Shown: positions 25,464 through 34,317, numbered from the stretch's first letter. The stretch: DNA of 64,000 nucleotides from Pseudoruegeria sp039972875 (GCA_039972875.1 JBDWMA010000060.1:62001-126000), one strand, 5' to 3'. Notes: generated by a model not told the origin, from the letters alone. Program-made: numbers and translations.

Positions 25464-26720
25464 ATGACCGGCGCAGATTTGGACCAAAAAGCACGCGATA
25501 TAATGACTGGCAATGATCGGGGTGTTTACACTGTGCCGACAAGTGGATTGTATCCTTATCAGTGGAATTGGGACAGCATGTTCGCAGCATGGGGTTTTTC
25601 CACCTTTGACATTGGGCGAGCGTGGACAGAGGTGAATACTCTGTTGGCCAACCAATGGGAGACCGGCATGATTCCGCATATTGTGTTCCATAAAGAAGTG
25701 CCTGGGTATTTCCCCGGACCAGAAGTTTGGGGGCGTGAACGTAGCCCCGCCACATCAGGTATTTCGCAACCTCCTATCGCCGCAACCATGGTGCGATGGA
25801 TTTATGAAGCAGATCCTGCAGCGGGACGATCAGCCCTACAAGACGCGTATCCGAAGTTGTTAAAATGGCACCGTTGGTTCATGGAGAACCGATGCGAAAA
25901 TGGCATGATCGTGGTGACCCATCCGTGGGAGTCGGGTCGTGATAACGCGGCAGATTGGGACGGGGCGATGGCCAATGTCGATGGCTCGGGCGTGGGGACG
26001 TATAAACGCCGTGATACGAGCCATGTGGACGCGGATATGCGACCGACAAAGGCAGACTATGATCGGTATCTCAAGATGGTGTATTTGGGTCGGGACTGTC
26101 ACTGGGATGACGTGAAAATCCGCATGAATTCGCCGTTTCGGGTGGCAGATCCTGCAATGACATTCATCCTGATGCGAGCTTGCCGAGATTTGCGAGTTCT
26201 TGGGTCCATTTTAAGTGAAAACACCGATGAAATATCAAGCTGGATCAGTGTTTTAGAGGAGGGTGTTCAAGCACATTGGAATGAGGGAAATGCCGCCTTT
26301 GATGCCTTTGATGTGCGGACCGGTACATTTTCTGGTGTCATAACATCCGGGGCTTTTCTGAGTTGGTATGCGGGTCTTAAAGATGATCGGATGTTGGCCA
26401 CATTGGAACGGATCACAAGGGCCGTGCGCTATCCGGTGCCAAGCCTTGACCCTGCGGACCCGCGATTTGATGCGCCTCGGTATTGGCGCGGGCCGACTTG
26501 GGGGATGCTGAACGCCTTAATCGGGATCGGCTTGGCCGAGGCTGGGCACAAGGAATTGGCCGAAACGCTGCGAGAGCGCACCCGAGAGGTCATCGCGCAG
26601 AACGGCTTTTATGAATATTTTAATCCGGTGGACGGTGCCCCTGCTGGGGGTGGAGTGTTTACCTGGACGGCGGCGATATGGCTGACATGGGCCTCGTCAT
26701 CTGTCAACGGGAGGGGCTAA
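25464..26720 (+). CDS. MGH1/GH63-like glycoside hydrolase (glucosylglycerate or trehalase type)
   Basis: The 418-residue protein fits an (alpha/alpha)6-barrel hydrolase of the GH63/MGH1 type: GLYPYQWNWDSMFAAWGF near 25, HPWESGRDNAADWD near 150 with a candidate acid, and YWRGPTWGMLNALI near 330 followed by FYEYFNPVDGAPAGG near 388 with a candidate base. Related bacterial enzymes hydrolyse glucosylglycerate or mannosylglycerate; trehalases share the fold. There is no signal peptide, so it acts on the imported substrate in the cytoplasm. ATG 25464 has AGGGG eight bases before it. The stop overlaps the ATPase start (TAATG). The exact substrate is inferred. Confidence 0.75.
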   Translation: MTGADLDQKARDIMTGNDRGVYTVPTSGLYPYQWNWDSMFAAWGFSTFDIGRAWTEVNTLLANQWETGMIPHIVFHKEVPGYFPGPEVWGRERSPATSGISQPPIAATMVRWIYEADPAAGRSALQDAYPKLLKWHRWFMENRCENGMIVVTHPWESGRDNAADWDGAMANVDGSGVGTYKRRDTSHVDADMRPTKADYDRYLKMVYLGRDCHWDDVKIRMNSPFRVADPAMTFILMRACRDLRVLGSILSENTDEISSWISVLEEGVQAHWNEGNAAFDAFDVRTGTFSGVITSGAFLSWYAGLKDDRMLATLERITRAVRYPVPSLDPADPRFDAPRYWRGPTWGMLNALIGIGLAEAGHKELAETLRERTREVIAQNGFYEYFNPVDGAPAGGGVFTWTAAIWLTWASSSVNGRG

Positions 26721-27772
26721 TGGGATCTATCGAATTAAAGGGTGTCGAGAAATGGTTCGATGATGTGCAGGTCATCAAAGGCGTGGATCTACAGATAAAC
26801 GACGGTGAGTTCGTCATCTTTGTTGGCCCGTCTGGTTGCGGAAAGTCGACGTTGTTACGGATGATCGGGGGGCTGGAGGAAACCAGCCGTGGGCAGATCT
26901 TGATTGATGGGAGCGATGTGACCTCACATCCACCCAGTAAGCGGGGGCTGGCGATGGTGTTCCAATCCTATGCCCTTTATCCGCATATGACGGTGGGCGA
27001 GAATATGGGATTTTCGTTAAAAACATCTGGCGCCCCTAAGGCTGAGATTACTGAAAAGGTGAACGAAGCGGCACGTATTTTGAAACTAGAGCCATTCCTT
27101 GATCGACGTCCCAAGGCGCTTTCTGGGGGGCAGCGTCAACGGGTGGCCATTGGGCGCTCGATTGTACGCGATCCCACAGCGTTCTTGTTTGATGAGCCTT
27201 TGTCCAACCTTGATGCCTCTTTGCGGGTGGATATGCGCTATGAGATTGCGAAACTGCACCAGTCTTTGGCCTCGACCATGATTTATGTGACCCATGATCA
27301 GGTCGAAGCGATGACGCTGGCGGATAAAATTGTCGTGTTAGATGGGGGCTACATTGCTCAACAAGGGAGCCCACGCGAGCTATATCAGAATCCGGCTAAC
27401 TTATTTGTGGCTCAGTTTATTGGCTCGCCTAAAATGAATGTCATGGCCTGTTCAACAAGTGCAGGGCGTTATCAACTAGACGGAAATCGAGGGGGAGAAT
27501 TTCCCCGACGTGGCAACGCCAATTCCCTTGGCATTCGGCCAGAGCATATCACCATAGGCGCAAAGGGCAGCGGTCATTGCGACGGTATTGTCGATGTTCT
27601 GGAATATCTTGGTGCGGATACCTTTGTCATCGTAGATGGCGGGACACTGGGTCAGATCACGGTGCGGGTGACGGGGGATTCGGATTTGATGCCGGGCGCT
27701 GAAATCGGACTGCATTTTGATGAATCGGTCATCCATTTTTTTGATGCAGAGGGTCAGGCCGTTCGCAACTGA
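26720..27772 (+). CDS. Sugar ABC transporter ATP-binding protein (MalK/UgpC-like)
   Basis: The 350-residue ATPase has Walker A GPSGCGKST near 36, the signature ALSGGQRQRVAIGRS near 131, Walker B FLFDEPLSNLDA near 153, the H-loop YVTHDQVEAMTLAD and a C-terminal TOBE/OB regulatory domain (LGIRPEHI near 268). It powers the two permeases. ATG 26720 is chosen over upstream starts because it lines up with the conserved SIELKGVEKWF and has GGGAGGGG upstream. It is the last gene of the operon, followed by a terminator. Confidence 0.94.
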   Translation: MGSIELKGVEKWFDDVQVIKGVDLQINDGEFVIFVGPSGCGKSTLLRMIGGLEETSRGQILIDGSDVTSHPPSKRGLAMVFQSYALYPHMTVGENMGFSLKTSGAPKAEITEKVNEAARILKLEPFLDRRPKALSGGQRQRVAIGRSIVRDPTAFLFDEPLSNLDASLRVDMRYEIAKLHQSLASTMIYVTHDQVEAMTLADKIVVLDGGYIAQQGSPRELYQNPANLFVAQFIGSPKMNVMACSTSAGRYQLDGNRGGEFPRRGNANSLGIRPEHITIGAKGSGHCDGIVDVLEYLGADTFVIVDGGTLGQITVRVTGDSDLMPGAEIGLHFDESVIHFFDAEGQAVRN

Positions 27773-27797
27773 ACCTTCCATTTATTAATCTTCTGTT

Positions 27798-27831
27798 AAC
27801 AAGGTGTACTTCAGTGCGCCTTGTTTTCGTT
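27798..27831 (+). terminator. Intrinsic terminator of the sugar transporter operon
   Basis: AACAAGGTGT pairs with GCGCCTTGTT (two G-U pairs) around an 8-nt loop, followed by TTTTCGTTT. It lies 26 bases after the ATPase stop and before clpP. Confidence 0.8.
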
Positions 27832-27944
27832 TGGATAGGCTTTGAAATAGGCTTCCCCCCCCTTGCAGCCCCCAGAGCGCGACACTAAGACTCTGGTAGT
27901 GAACTTTACGCATTCTTCAAAAGCAGACACAGAGGCAGGCGAAT

Positions 27945-28574
27945 ATGAGAGACCCACAGGACTTTTACATGAATACCCTTGTGCCCATGGTTGTTGAACA
28001 AACAAGCCGTGGCGAACGGGCCTATGACATCTTTTCGCGCCTCCTCAAGGAGCGGATCATTTTTCTTTCGGGTCCCGTTCATGACGGCATGTCTTCGCTG
28101 ATCGTTGCTCAGCTTTTGCACCTAGAGGCTGAAAACCCCAGCAAAGAAATCTCTATGTATATCAACAGCCCTGGTGGTGTCGTGACCTCTGGTTTGTCGA
28201 TCTATGACACCATGCAGTACATCAAACCCAAAGTGTCTACACTTTGCGTTGGTCAAGCGGCATCCATGGGATCTTTGTTGTTGGCGGCCGGCGCGCCGGG
28301 TATGCGGTTCTCTCTGCCAAACTCCCGTATCATGGTGCACCAGCCATCTGGCGGATATCAGGGTCAAGCCACTGATATTATGATCCACGCTCAAGAAACC
28401 CAAAAGCTCAAGGATCGGCTGAACGGAATTTACGTCAAGCACACTGATCAAAAGATGAAAGCAGTCGTTGAGGCGCTTGAGCGGGACAACTTTATGTCCG
28501 CCGAGGATGCCAAAGATTGGGGTCTAATTGATGAAATCGTTGAAAACCGGAGCAAAGACGGTGACGACGATTAA
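27945..28574 (+). CDS. clpP: ATP-dependent Clp protease proteolytic subunit ClpP
   Basis: The 209-residue serine peptidase has the catalytic triad Ser107 (GQAASMGS), His132 (RIMVHQPSGG) and Asp181 (ERDNFMS), and the oligomer-forming start PMVVEQTSRGERAYDIFSRLL. Fourteen subunits form the chamber that degrades substrates unfolded by ClpX or ClpA. It lies 150 bases before clpX with a terminator between, the usual alphaproteobacterial arrangement. Confidence 0.98.
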   Translation: MRDPQDFYMNTLVPMVVEQTSRGERAYDIFSRLLKERIIFLSGPVHDGMSSLIVAQLLHLEAENPSKEISMYINSPGGVVTSGLSIYDTMQYIKPKVSTLCVGQAASMGSLLLAAGAPGMRFSLPNSRIMVHQPSGGYQGQATDIMIHAQETQKLKDRLNGIYVKHTDQKMKAVVEALERDNFMSAEDAKDWGLIDEIVENRSKDGDDD

Positions 28575-28593
28575 GAATAATTAAGAACGACGT

Positions 28594-28627
28594 GCAAAAA
28601 CGCATGATACGAAAAGTGCGTTTTTGC
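28594..28627 (+). terminator. Hairpin between clpP and clpX
   Basis: GCAAAAACGCA pairs perfectly with TGCGTTTTTGC around a 12-nt loop, 19 bases after the clpP stop. The A/U-rich arms make it a terminator-like structure readable in either direction, letting clpX be expressed partly on its own. Confidence 0.75.
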
Positions 28628-28724
28628 CGTTGTGGATACTAAAGCGCTGCCATAAAGTTGAGGAAGCGCTAACGCCGGCATACGCCGGGTGGGATAACGG
28701 GCCAAAGGGTCCAGAGGTACGAAT

Positions 28725-29990
28725 ATGGCGAATAATTCAAGCGGCGACGGCAAAAACACCCTTTATTGTTCTTTCTGCGGAAAGAGCCAACATGAGGTGC
28801 GCAAGCTGATAGCGGGCCCGACTGTGTTCATCTGTGATGAATGTGTCGAACTTTGCATGGACATTATTCGCGAAGAAACAAAAACTGCGGGGCTAAAGGC
28901 CACCGATGGTGTCCCTACACCGATGGAGATTTGTCAGGTTTTAGATGACTACGTAATCGGTCAGGCTCATGCCAAACGTGTTTTGTCTGTGGCGGTGCAC
29001 AACCACTACAAACGTCTGAACCACGCGGATAAATCTGACATTGAGTTGGCAAAGTCCAACATCATGCTGATTGGCCCAACAGGTTGCGGTAAAACGCTTT
29101 TGGCACAAACGCTTGCGCGTATTTTGGATGTTCCATTTACAATGGCGGATGCCACAACCCTGACCGAAGCTGGTTATGTGGGTGAAGATGTCGAAAACAT
29201 CATCCTAAAACTGCTACAGGCGTCTGAATATAACGTAGAACGCGCGCAACGCGGAATCGTTTATATCGACGAGGTCGACAAAATTACGCGAAAGTCGGAT
29301 AACCCATCCATCACGCGCGATGTGTCGGGTGAGGGGGTTCAGCAGGCTCTGTTGAAAATCATGGAAGGCACCGTTGCTTCCGTTCCACCGCAAGGGGGGC
29401 GTAAACACCCACAGCAGGAATTCCTGCAGGTGGACACAACAAATATTCTATTTATCTGCGGCGGGGCATTTGCCGGTCTAGATAAAATCATCGCGCAGCG
29501 CGGTAAGGGCTCGGCAATGGGCTTTGGCGCGGATGTTCGGGATGACACGCAAAAAACGGTTGGTGAATACTTCAAAGACCTTGAACCAGAGGATCTGCTG
29601 AAATTTGGTCTGATTCCAGAATTTGTTGGCCGTTTGCCTGTTATTGCAACGCTTGAGGATCTGGATGAGGACGCGCTTGTCACCATTCTGACAGAACCTA
29701 AGAATGCGCTGATCAAGCAATACCAACGTCTGTTCGATCTTGAGGATGCAGAGCTGACATTCACAGACGACGCCCTTCGTGCAATTGCCAAACGAGCGAT
29801 TGAACGTAAAACCGGCGCACGTGGTTTGCGATCGATTATGGAAGATATCCTTTTGGATACTATGTTCGAATTGCCAGGCCTTGAGAATGTTGAAAAAGTT
29901 GTTGTGAATGAGGAATCTGTGACGGCCAGTGCCGCGCCGTTGATTGCATTCGCAGAAGCGTCCTCCTCCGAAGAGGTCAATGCAGGCTGA
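28725..29990 (+). CDS. clpX: ATP-dependent Clp protease ATP-binding subunit ClpX
   Basis: The 421-residue AAA+ unfoldase has an N-terminal C4 zinc finger (Cys15, 18, 37 and 40), Walker A GPTGCGKTLLAQ near 123, Walker B VYIDEVDKI near 186, the pore loop GYVGEDVE and a sensor-2 GARGLRSIMEDILLD near 370. It recognises tagged or regulatory substrates and feeds them to ClpP. In alphaproteobacteria it controls the cell cycle through CtrA and other proteins. Confidence 0.98.
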   Translation: MANNSSGDGKNTLYCSFCGKSQHEVRKLIAGPTVFICDECVELCMDIIREETKTAGLKATDGVPTPMEICQVLDDYVIGQAHAKRVLSVAVHNHYKRLNHADKSDIELAKSNIMLIGPTGCGKTLLAQTLARILDVPFTMADATTLTEAGYVGEDVENIILKLLQASEYNVERAQRGIVYIDEVDKITRKSDNPSITRDVSGEGVQQALLKIMEGTVASVPPQGGRKHPQQEFLQVDTTNILFICGGAFAGLDKIIAQRGKGSAMGFGADVRDDTQKTVGEYFKDLEPEDLLKFGLIPEFVGRLPVIATLEDLDEDALVTILTEPKNALIKQYQRLFDLEDAELTFTDDALRAIAKRAIERKTGARGLRSIMEDILLDTMFELPGLENVEKVVVNEESVTASAAPLIAFAEASSSEEVNAG

Positions 29991-30011
29991 TTTTCGGACT
30001 GATAATTAGAT

Positions 30012-30041
30012 TAAGGCGGGAATTTATGTCCCGCCTTTTTT
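30012..30041. terminator. Bidirectional terminator after clpX
   Basis: AAGGCGGG pairs with CCCGCCTT around AATTTATGT and is followed by a run of T on the plus strand and preceded by A on the other, so it can end both clpX and the convergent membrane-protein gene, whose stop it touches. Confidence 0.88.
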
Positions 30042-30309
30042 ATTTGTGCAGACGTTTCCATAGTGCAATCGTCGCCCCCACTGACAAGCAAATCAATAGA
30101 ATGATCGGAACATGGGGAATGTTGCCTGTGTCCTCAAGCGGGCGAAATCTGGGCCGAACAAAATAGGATACGAAAGCAATTCCTAGGGCATAGACCAAAA
30201 GAAATCCGCCAAATTGTCGGTCATCAGCATGTTCTGCATGAATGATGGCGTAAAGGCCGACACCCGCCGGTAGACCCATTAACAACAGCGCAATCATGAC
30301 CGGTCCCAT
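30040..30309 (-). CDS. Small membrane protein of unknown function
   Basis: The 89-residue protein has three hydrophobic segments (MIALLLMGLPAGVGLYAII, FGGFLLVYALGIAFVSYFV, VPIILLICLSVGATIALW) and no recognised domain. It converges on clpX with a shared terminator and is divergent from the NDUFA12 gene. The 168-base gap upstream shows no further gene. Confidence 0.55.
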   Translation of the reverse strand: MGPVMIALLLMGLPAGVGLYAIIHAEHADDRQFGGFLLVYALGIAFVSYFVRPRFRPLEDTGNIPHVPIILLICLSVGATIALWKRLHK

Positions 30310-30477
30310 AGATTTTTCCTTCTGTGGTTCACAAATACTGCCTCAAGTATGGAACGGTTCATTCGAAACACCAAAGAAAATCAAAACAGGCGGCGATTTC
30401 AAACCGTTCAGGGTACAGCCCACTAGACCTTGGCGCTTAGTTGGTCCATATGAATAGAGACAAAACCGGAGGCCAAT

Positions 30478-30852
30478 ATGAACTTCATTCTGCGACTATT
30501 GACGTGGTGGAAGGGCGAAACGCTCGGAACTCAGATCTTTACGTCCCGCAAGGGGGTAAAAGTCGGAGAGGATGCGGACGGCAATGTTTATTACGAAACT
30601 CGTGATAAAAAACGCCGTTGGGTGATCTATGACGGTGAACCTGAGGCATCACGTGTGTCTCCGGATTGGCATGGGTGGTTGCATTTCACCTATGACGAGG
30701 CTCCCACAAATGCCCCATTGGCGCATAAAGTTTGGGAAAAACCGCATCAGGAAAACTTGACAGGGACTGCAATGGCCTATGCGCCCGCAGGATCGCTGCG
30801 TCAGACTAAGCCTGCGGATCGCCGTGATTACGAAGCATGGACACCTGAGTAA
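30478..30852 (+). CDS. NADH:ubiquinone oxidoreductase subunit NDUFA12-like
   Basis: The 124-residue protein matches the NDUFA12/B17.2 family, an accessory subunit of complex I found in alphaproteobacteria and mitochondria: LLTWWKGETLGTQIFTSRKGVKVGED in the first 30 residues, RRWVIYDGEPEASRVSPDWHGWLH near 40-65 and ADRRDYEAWTPE at the end. It binds the peripheral arm of complex I. CGGAGG precedes ATG 30478. mlaD follows five bases after its stop, a linkage common in Rhodobacterales. The other nuo genes are not in the window. Confidence 0.93.
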   Translation: MNFILRLLTWWKGETLGTQIFTSRKGVKVGEDADGNVYYETRDKKRRWVIYDGEPEASRVSPDWHGWLHFTYDEAPTNAPLAHKVWEKPHQENLTGTAMAYAPAGSLRQTKPADRRDYEAWTPE

Positions 30853-30857
30853 ATTTC

Positions 30858-31307
30858 GTGACCGGGTCTGTTACAGAAACTTTGGTTGGGGCAGGCGTTG
30901 TTGCCGTTGCTGCTGGCTTTTTAATTTATACAGCTCAAAGCACAGGGTTGGCCGGCGGCGCTGCGGATGATTATGCGTTGAAGGCCAGTTTTCGATCAGT
31001 TGAAGGCGTTAATGTCGGCACAGATGTTCGGCTTGCTGGTGTGAAAATCGGAACAGTTTCGGATCTAGTGCTGAACAGTGATACCTATCGCGCGGATGCG
31101 ACCTTGGCCTTGGACTCTGCTGTACTTGTTCCTGATGACAGCGCAATTGTAATTGCTTCTGAAGGTTTGTTAGGCGGAAATTTTGTTGAGGTGGTTCCCG
31201 GTGGGTCTCTGTTCAACTTTGAACCCGGTGACGAGGTTGAGGACACGCAAGGCGCGGTTAGTTTGATTTCACTGTTGTTGAAATTCGTATCCGGAAACGG
31301 CGAATGA
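30858..31307 (+). CDS. mlaD: Outer membrane lipid asymmetry protein MlaD (MCE domain)
   Basis: The 149-residue protein has one N-terminal membrane helix (about 8-28) and an MCE domain (ASFRSVEGVNVGTDVRLAGVKIGTV near 42-66, SEGLLGGNFVEVVPGG near 95). It forms a hexameric ring in the inner-membrane complex that moves phospholipids between the membranes. GTG 30858 is the only suitable start. Its stop overlaps the DUF2155 start by four bases. mlaE and mlaF are not in the window. Confidence 0.9.
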   Translation: MTGSVTETLVGAGVVAVAAGFLIYTAQSTGLAGGAADDYALKASFRSVEGVNVGTDVRLAGVKIGTVSDLVLNSDTYRADATLALDSAVLVPDDSAIVIASEGLLGGNFVEVVPGGSLFNFEPGDEVEDTQGAVSLISLLLKFVSGNGE

Positions 31308-31837
31308 AAAATCTAAGTTGTACATTGTGTCTTGGTCTATGCCTTGCTGCGACGGGCAGTTTTGGGCAAACCTTTGGTCTGCTGCCCGAGGAACAAGAGG
31401 GCGCTAACCCGAACGGTCAAATTGTGGATCGGGATCTGGACACTGGCGCTTTGGGATTGGTGATCGATCAGACACTACAATTGATTGAAATCGATGAGAG
31501 GGAACGCGTCACTGCGGCAACGGGTGGTCTTGTTCGAACGCTTGATAAGGTGGACGGATCGCGTGCAGATTTTGCCCTGAGCATCGGGGATCGTGCGGAT
31601 TTTGGTCGCATTACAGTGACCATGAAAGAATGTCGTTATCCAACTGGAAACCCCTCTGGGGATGCATATGCCCATGTTACGATTTTTGATCAAACGTTGG
31701 AACGTGATGTATTTGACGGTTGGATGATTGCGTCCGCCCCGGCCCTTAGTGCGCTGGATCATCCGCGGTATGACGTTTGGCCGCTGCGTTGCGCGATAGA
31801 AGCACCTGCGGAGCCGGAGGCTTCGACGGACCCGTAA
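31304..31837 (+). CDS. DUF2155 exported protein
   Basis: The 177-residue protein has a signal peptide (LSCTLCLGLCLAATGSFGQ) and the DUF2155 domain: VRTLDKVDGSRADFALSIGD near 70, VTMKECRYPTGNPSGDAYAHVTI and FDGWMIASAPALSALDHPRYDVWPLRC near the end. DUF2155 genes typically sit with the NDUFA12 and mla genes. Its function is unknown. Its last 92 bases overlap the end of the aat gene on the other strand. Confidence 0.85.
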   Translation: MKNLSCTLCLGLCLAATGSFGQTFGLLPEEQEGANPNGQIVDRDLDTGALGLVIDQTLQLIEIDERERVTAATGGLVRTLDKVDGSRADFALSIGDRADFGRITVTMKECRYPTGNPSGDAYAHVTIFDQTLERDVFDGWMIASAPALSALDHPRYDVWPLRCAIEAPAEPEASTDP

Positions 31838-32414
31838 AGTCGCCGCGGTGTCTTAAGGCGCGGGCCAATTTCTGGCGATACTCTTCACGTCCAATTTCAA
31901 CGGCCCCAAGTGTTTCTAGATGATCCGTTAAGAATTGAGTGTCCAACAACTGAAATCCACCTTGGTTCAGGCGGTCGACCAAATAGGCCAGTGCAACTTT
32001 GGAGGCATCGGTTTTTCGTGAAAACATGCTCTCTCCGAAAAAAGCGGCACCCAGGGCAATTCCGTAAACACCGCCAACAAGTGTGTCTTCGTCATATACT
32101 TCCAGACTGTGGGCAAACCCTTCGGCATGTAAGGTCATACAGAGCGAAAAGATTTCTTCGTTGATCCAGGTTTCAGGACGATCGGCGCACCCCTGAACAA
32201 CCCCAGCAAAATCAGTATTGGTTCGAATCTGGAAACAATTAGAGGCAATGCGCCGTTTTAGGGATTTTGAAATGTGGAAGTTATCTAAGGGAAAGACACC
32301 CCGCATTTCCGGGTCGACCCAGAAAATTTCCGGATCGTCACGGGATTCTGCCATTGGGAAAATGCCATGGGCATAGGCCTGAAGTAAAAGCTCTGGTGTC
32401 AGAACTTGGCTCAT
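31746..32414 (-). CDS. aat: Leucyl/phenylalanyl-tRNA-protein transferase Aat
   Basis: The 222-residue enzyme has the Aat hallmarks: LLQAYAHGIFPMAES near 9, FWVDPEMRGVFPL near 31, and AAFFGESMFSRKTDASKVALAYLV near 130. It adds Leu or Phe to proteins with N-terminal Lys or Arg, marking them for ClpS-ClpAP. The conserved domain ends at about 193 (RALRHRGDF); the last 29 residues are a non-conserved tail read opposite the DUF2155 gene. Confidence 0.94.
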   Translation of the reverse strand: MSQVLTPELLLQAYAHGIFPMAESRDDPEIFWVDPEMRGVFPLDNFHISKSLKRRIASNCFQIRTNTDFAGVVQGCADRPETWINEEIFSLCMTLHAEGFAHSLEVYDEDTLVGGVYGIALGAAFFGESMFSRKTDASKVALAYLVDRLNQGGFQLLDTQFLTDHLETLGAVEIGREEYRQKLARALRHRGDFTGPSKPPAPQVLLSRNAAAKRHTADDPAH

Positions 32415-32432
32415 ATGCGCCTCATACTGGGA

Positions 32433-32460
32433 ATAACCCTCGCCAAAAGGCGAGGGTTAT
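32433..32460 (-). terminator. Perfect hairpin between accC and aat
   Basis: ATAACCCTCGCC pairs with GGCGAGGGTTAT around a four-base loop, directly after the accC stop. The U run (TGTTTT) is on the plus side; on the minus strand the tail is only ATTCCC, so on the minus strand it may be a partial terminator or an mRNA-stabilising end. Confidence 0.65.
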
Positions 32461-32464
32461 TGTT

Positions 32465-33811
32465 TTAGGCAAGATTGGCGTCGAGCCATTTTTCCAGCCA
32501 GTGAATGTCGTAATCACCGGTTTGAACGGCCTCTTCGGCAAGCAATGCGTGAAACAGGGGGGTTGTTGTGTCGATACCATCAACAATCAATTCACCAAGT
32601 GCCCGTCCTAAGCGGGCCAGTGCTTCGGGTCGATCCCGGCCATGCACGATCAGTTTACCGATCAGACTGTCGTAATACGGTGGGATGGAATAGCCATTAT
32701 AAAGGGCTGAATCCATGCGCACACCCAATCCACCGGGGCTGTGGTATGCGGTGATCTTACCGGGGCATGGCGTAAAGTTCGGAAGCTTTTCAGCGTTGAT
32801 CCTGACCTCAATTGCATGACCATGGATGTCCAGATCATCCTGACCAAAGGACATTGGTAAACCGGCGGCGACGCGTATTTGTTCGCGCACAAGATCCACA
32901 CCAAAAATGGCTTCGGTGACTGGGTGTTCCACCTGCAAGCGGGTGTTCATCTCGATAAAGAAGAATTCACCGTCTTCATACAGAAACTCAATCGTGCCCG
33001 CACCGATATAATTGATACGTGCGACGGCATCGGCACAAGTTGATCCAATCTGTGCGCGCATTTCAGGTGTGATGCAGGGGCCGGGGGCCTCTTCAAATAC
33101 CTTTTGGTGACGGCGCTGCAATGAGCAGTCCCGTTCCCCAAGGTGAATGGCCTTGCCTTTGCCATCGCCAAAGACTTGAACTTCGATGTGGCGCGGTTTT
33201 CCGAGATATTTCTCGATGTAAACCTCATCATTGCCAAAGTTCACTTTGCCCTCTGATCGAGCAGTGCGGAAAGCGGTCTCAAGATCCTCTGCCGAGGTGG
33301 CAAGTTTCATGCCTTTGCCGCCGCCACCTGCTGTGGCTTTGATAATCACGGGAAAGCCCATGTCGGCTGCGACGGATTTCGCGGCCTCGTAATCCGGTAC
33401 GCCACCTTCGGAGCCCGGGACGCAAGGCACGCCCAGCTTTTTCATCGTGTCTTTGGCGGTGATTTTATCACCCATGACACGAATATGTTCCGCTGTTGGT
33501 CCGATAAATGTGATGTCGTGATCTTCGAGCGCTTGCACAAAAGCGGCGTTTTCTGACAGGAAGCCATAGCCAGGGTGAATCGCCTGCGCGCCCGTGATTT
33601 CACAAGCGGCAATGATCGCCGGGATATTAAGATAGCTGTCAGTTGAAGAGGGTGGCCCAATGCAAACAGCCTCATCTGCCATGCGCACGTGCATCGCATC
33701 AGAGTCCGCTGTAGAATGGACCGCAACAGATTGAATGCCCATCTCGCGACAGGCTCGAATGACGCGCAGGGCAATTTCGCCCCGGTTGGCAATCAGGATT
33801 TTATCGAACAT
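32465..33811 (-). CDS. accC: Acetyl-CoA carboxylase biotin carboxylase subunit AccC
   Basis: The 448-residue ATP-grasp enzyme begins MFDKILIANRGEIALR and has the glycine-rich loop KATAGGGGKGMK near 160, HLGERDCSLQRRHQK near 230 and FIEMNTRLQVEHPVTE near 285. It carboxylates the biotin on AccB, the first half-reaction of malonyl-CoA formation for fatty acid synthesis. ATG 33811 is preferred; TTG 33817 would add two residues. It lies 11 bases after accB. Confidence 0.97.
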   Translation of the reverse strand: MFDKILIANRGEIALRVIRACREMGIQSVAVHSTADSDAMHVRMADEAVCIGPPSSTDSYLNIPAIIAACEITGAQAIHPGYGFLSENAAFVQALEDHDITFIGPTAEHIRVMGDKITAKDTMKKLGVPCVPGSEGGVPDYEAAKSVAADMGFPVIIKATAGGGGKGMKLATSAEDLETAFRTARSEGKVNFGNDEVYIEKYLGKPRHIEVQVFGDGKGKAIHLGERDCSLQRRHQKVFEEAPGPCITPEMRAQIGSTCADAVARINYIGAGTIEFLYEDGEFFFIEMNTRLQVEHPVTEAIFGVDLVREQIRVAAGLPMSFGQDDLDIHGHAIEVRINAEKLPNFTPCPGKITAYHSPGGLGVRMDSALYNGYSIPPYYDSLIGKLIVHGRDRPEALARLGRALGELIVDGIDTTTPLFHALLAEEAVQTGDYDIHWLEKWLDANLA

Positions 33812-33822
33812 GGCCAACCGCC

Positions 33823-34317
33823 TTATTCGAGGATCATCAGAGGTTGGCCAAATTCAACGGCGTCGCCGTCCCCAACCAGAATACGTTTTACAGTGCCCGA
33901 AGCAGGGGCCGGAATGTGGTTCATGGTTTTCATGGCTTCCACAATCATTAGAGTGTCGCCCTCTTTGACAGAGGACCCTACGCTGACAAAGTTTGCCGCG
34001 CCGGGTTCGGCAGCCATATAGGCTGTCCCTACCATCGGAGAGCTGACCGCGCCGGGATGAGCTGCGGGGTCATCCGATACGGTTGTTGCTGGGGCGGCTG
34101 CGATAGCAGCCGGAGCTGCCGCAACAGGGGCCGCTGCGAGGACAGGCGCTGCAACAGCATTTGTCACTATGTTTGTTTCTTTGCTGACGCGAACGTTCAG
34201 GCTGTTGTTGTTGCTGTATTCCCGCATGACTTCCAATTCGGTCAAGTCATTTGAGTTCAGCAATTCAGCGAGTGCCTTGATAAAGGCGACATCGTTTTCG
34301 TGGTTGTCTTTGGTCAT
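33823..34317 (-). CDS. accB: Acetyl-CoA carboxylase biotin carboxyl carrier protein AccB
   Basis: The 164-residue protein has a variable N-terminal part with an alanine- and proline-rich linker (about 55-85) and a C-terminal biotinyl domain with the target lysine in VEAMKTMNHIPA. It carries CO2 on biotin between AccC and the carboxyltransferase. It is the first gene of the accB-accC unit and is divergent from the pyrimidine catabolism genes. Confidence 0.96.
   Translation of the reverse strand: MTKDNHENDVAFIKALAELLNSNDLTELEVMREYSNNNSLNVRVSKETNIVTNAVAAPVLAAAPVAAAPAAIAAAPATTVSDDPAAHPGAVSSPMVGTAYMAAEPGAANFVSVGSSVKEGDTLMIVEAMKTMNHIPAPASGTVKRILVGDGDAVEFGQPLMILE

Noticed and set aside
28594..28627. 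Considered as an operator for clpX
   Set aside because: The symmetric A/T-rich arms with loop and position right after the clpP stop fit a terminator; no regulator of such a site is implied.
29339..29980. 213-codon serine- and arginine-rich frame opposite clpX
   Set aside because: It is a mirror of conserved clpX codons; the composition is that of an antisense frame.
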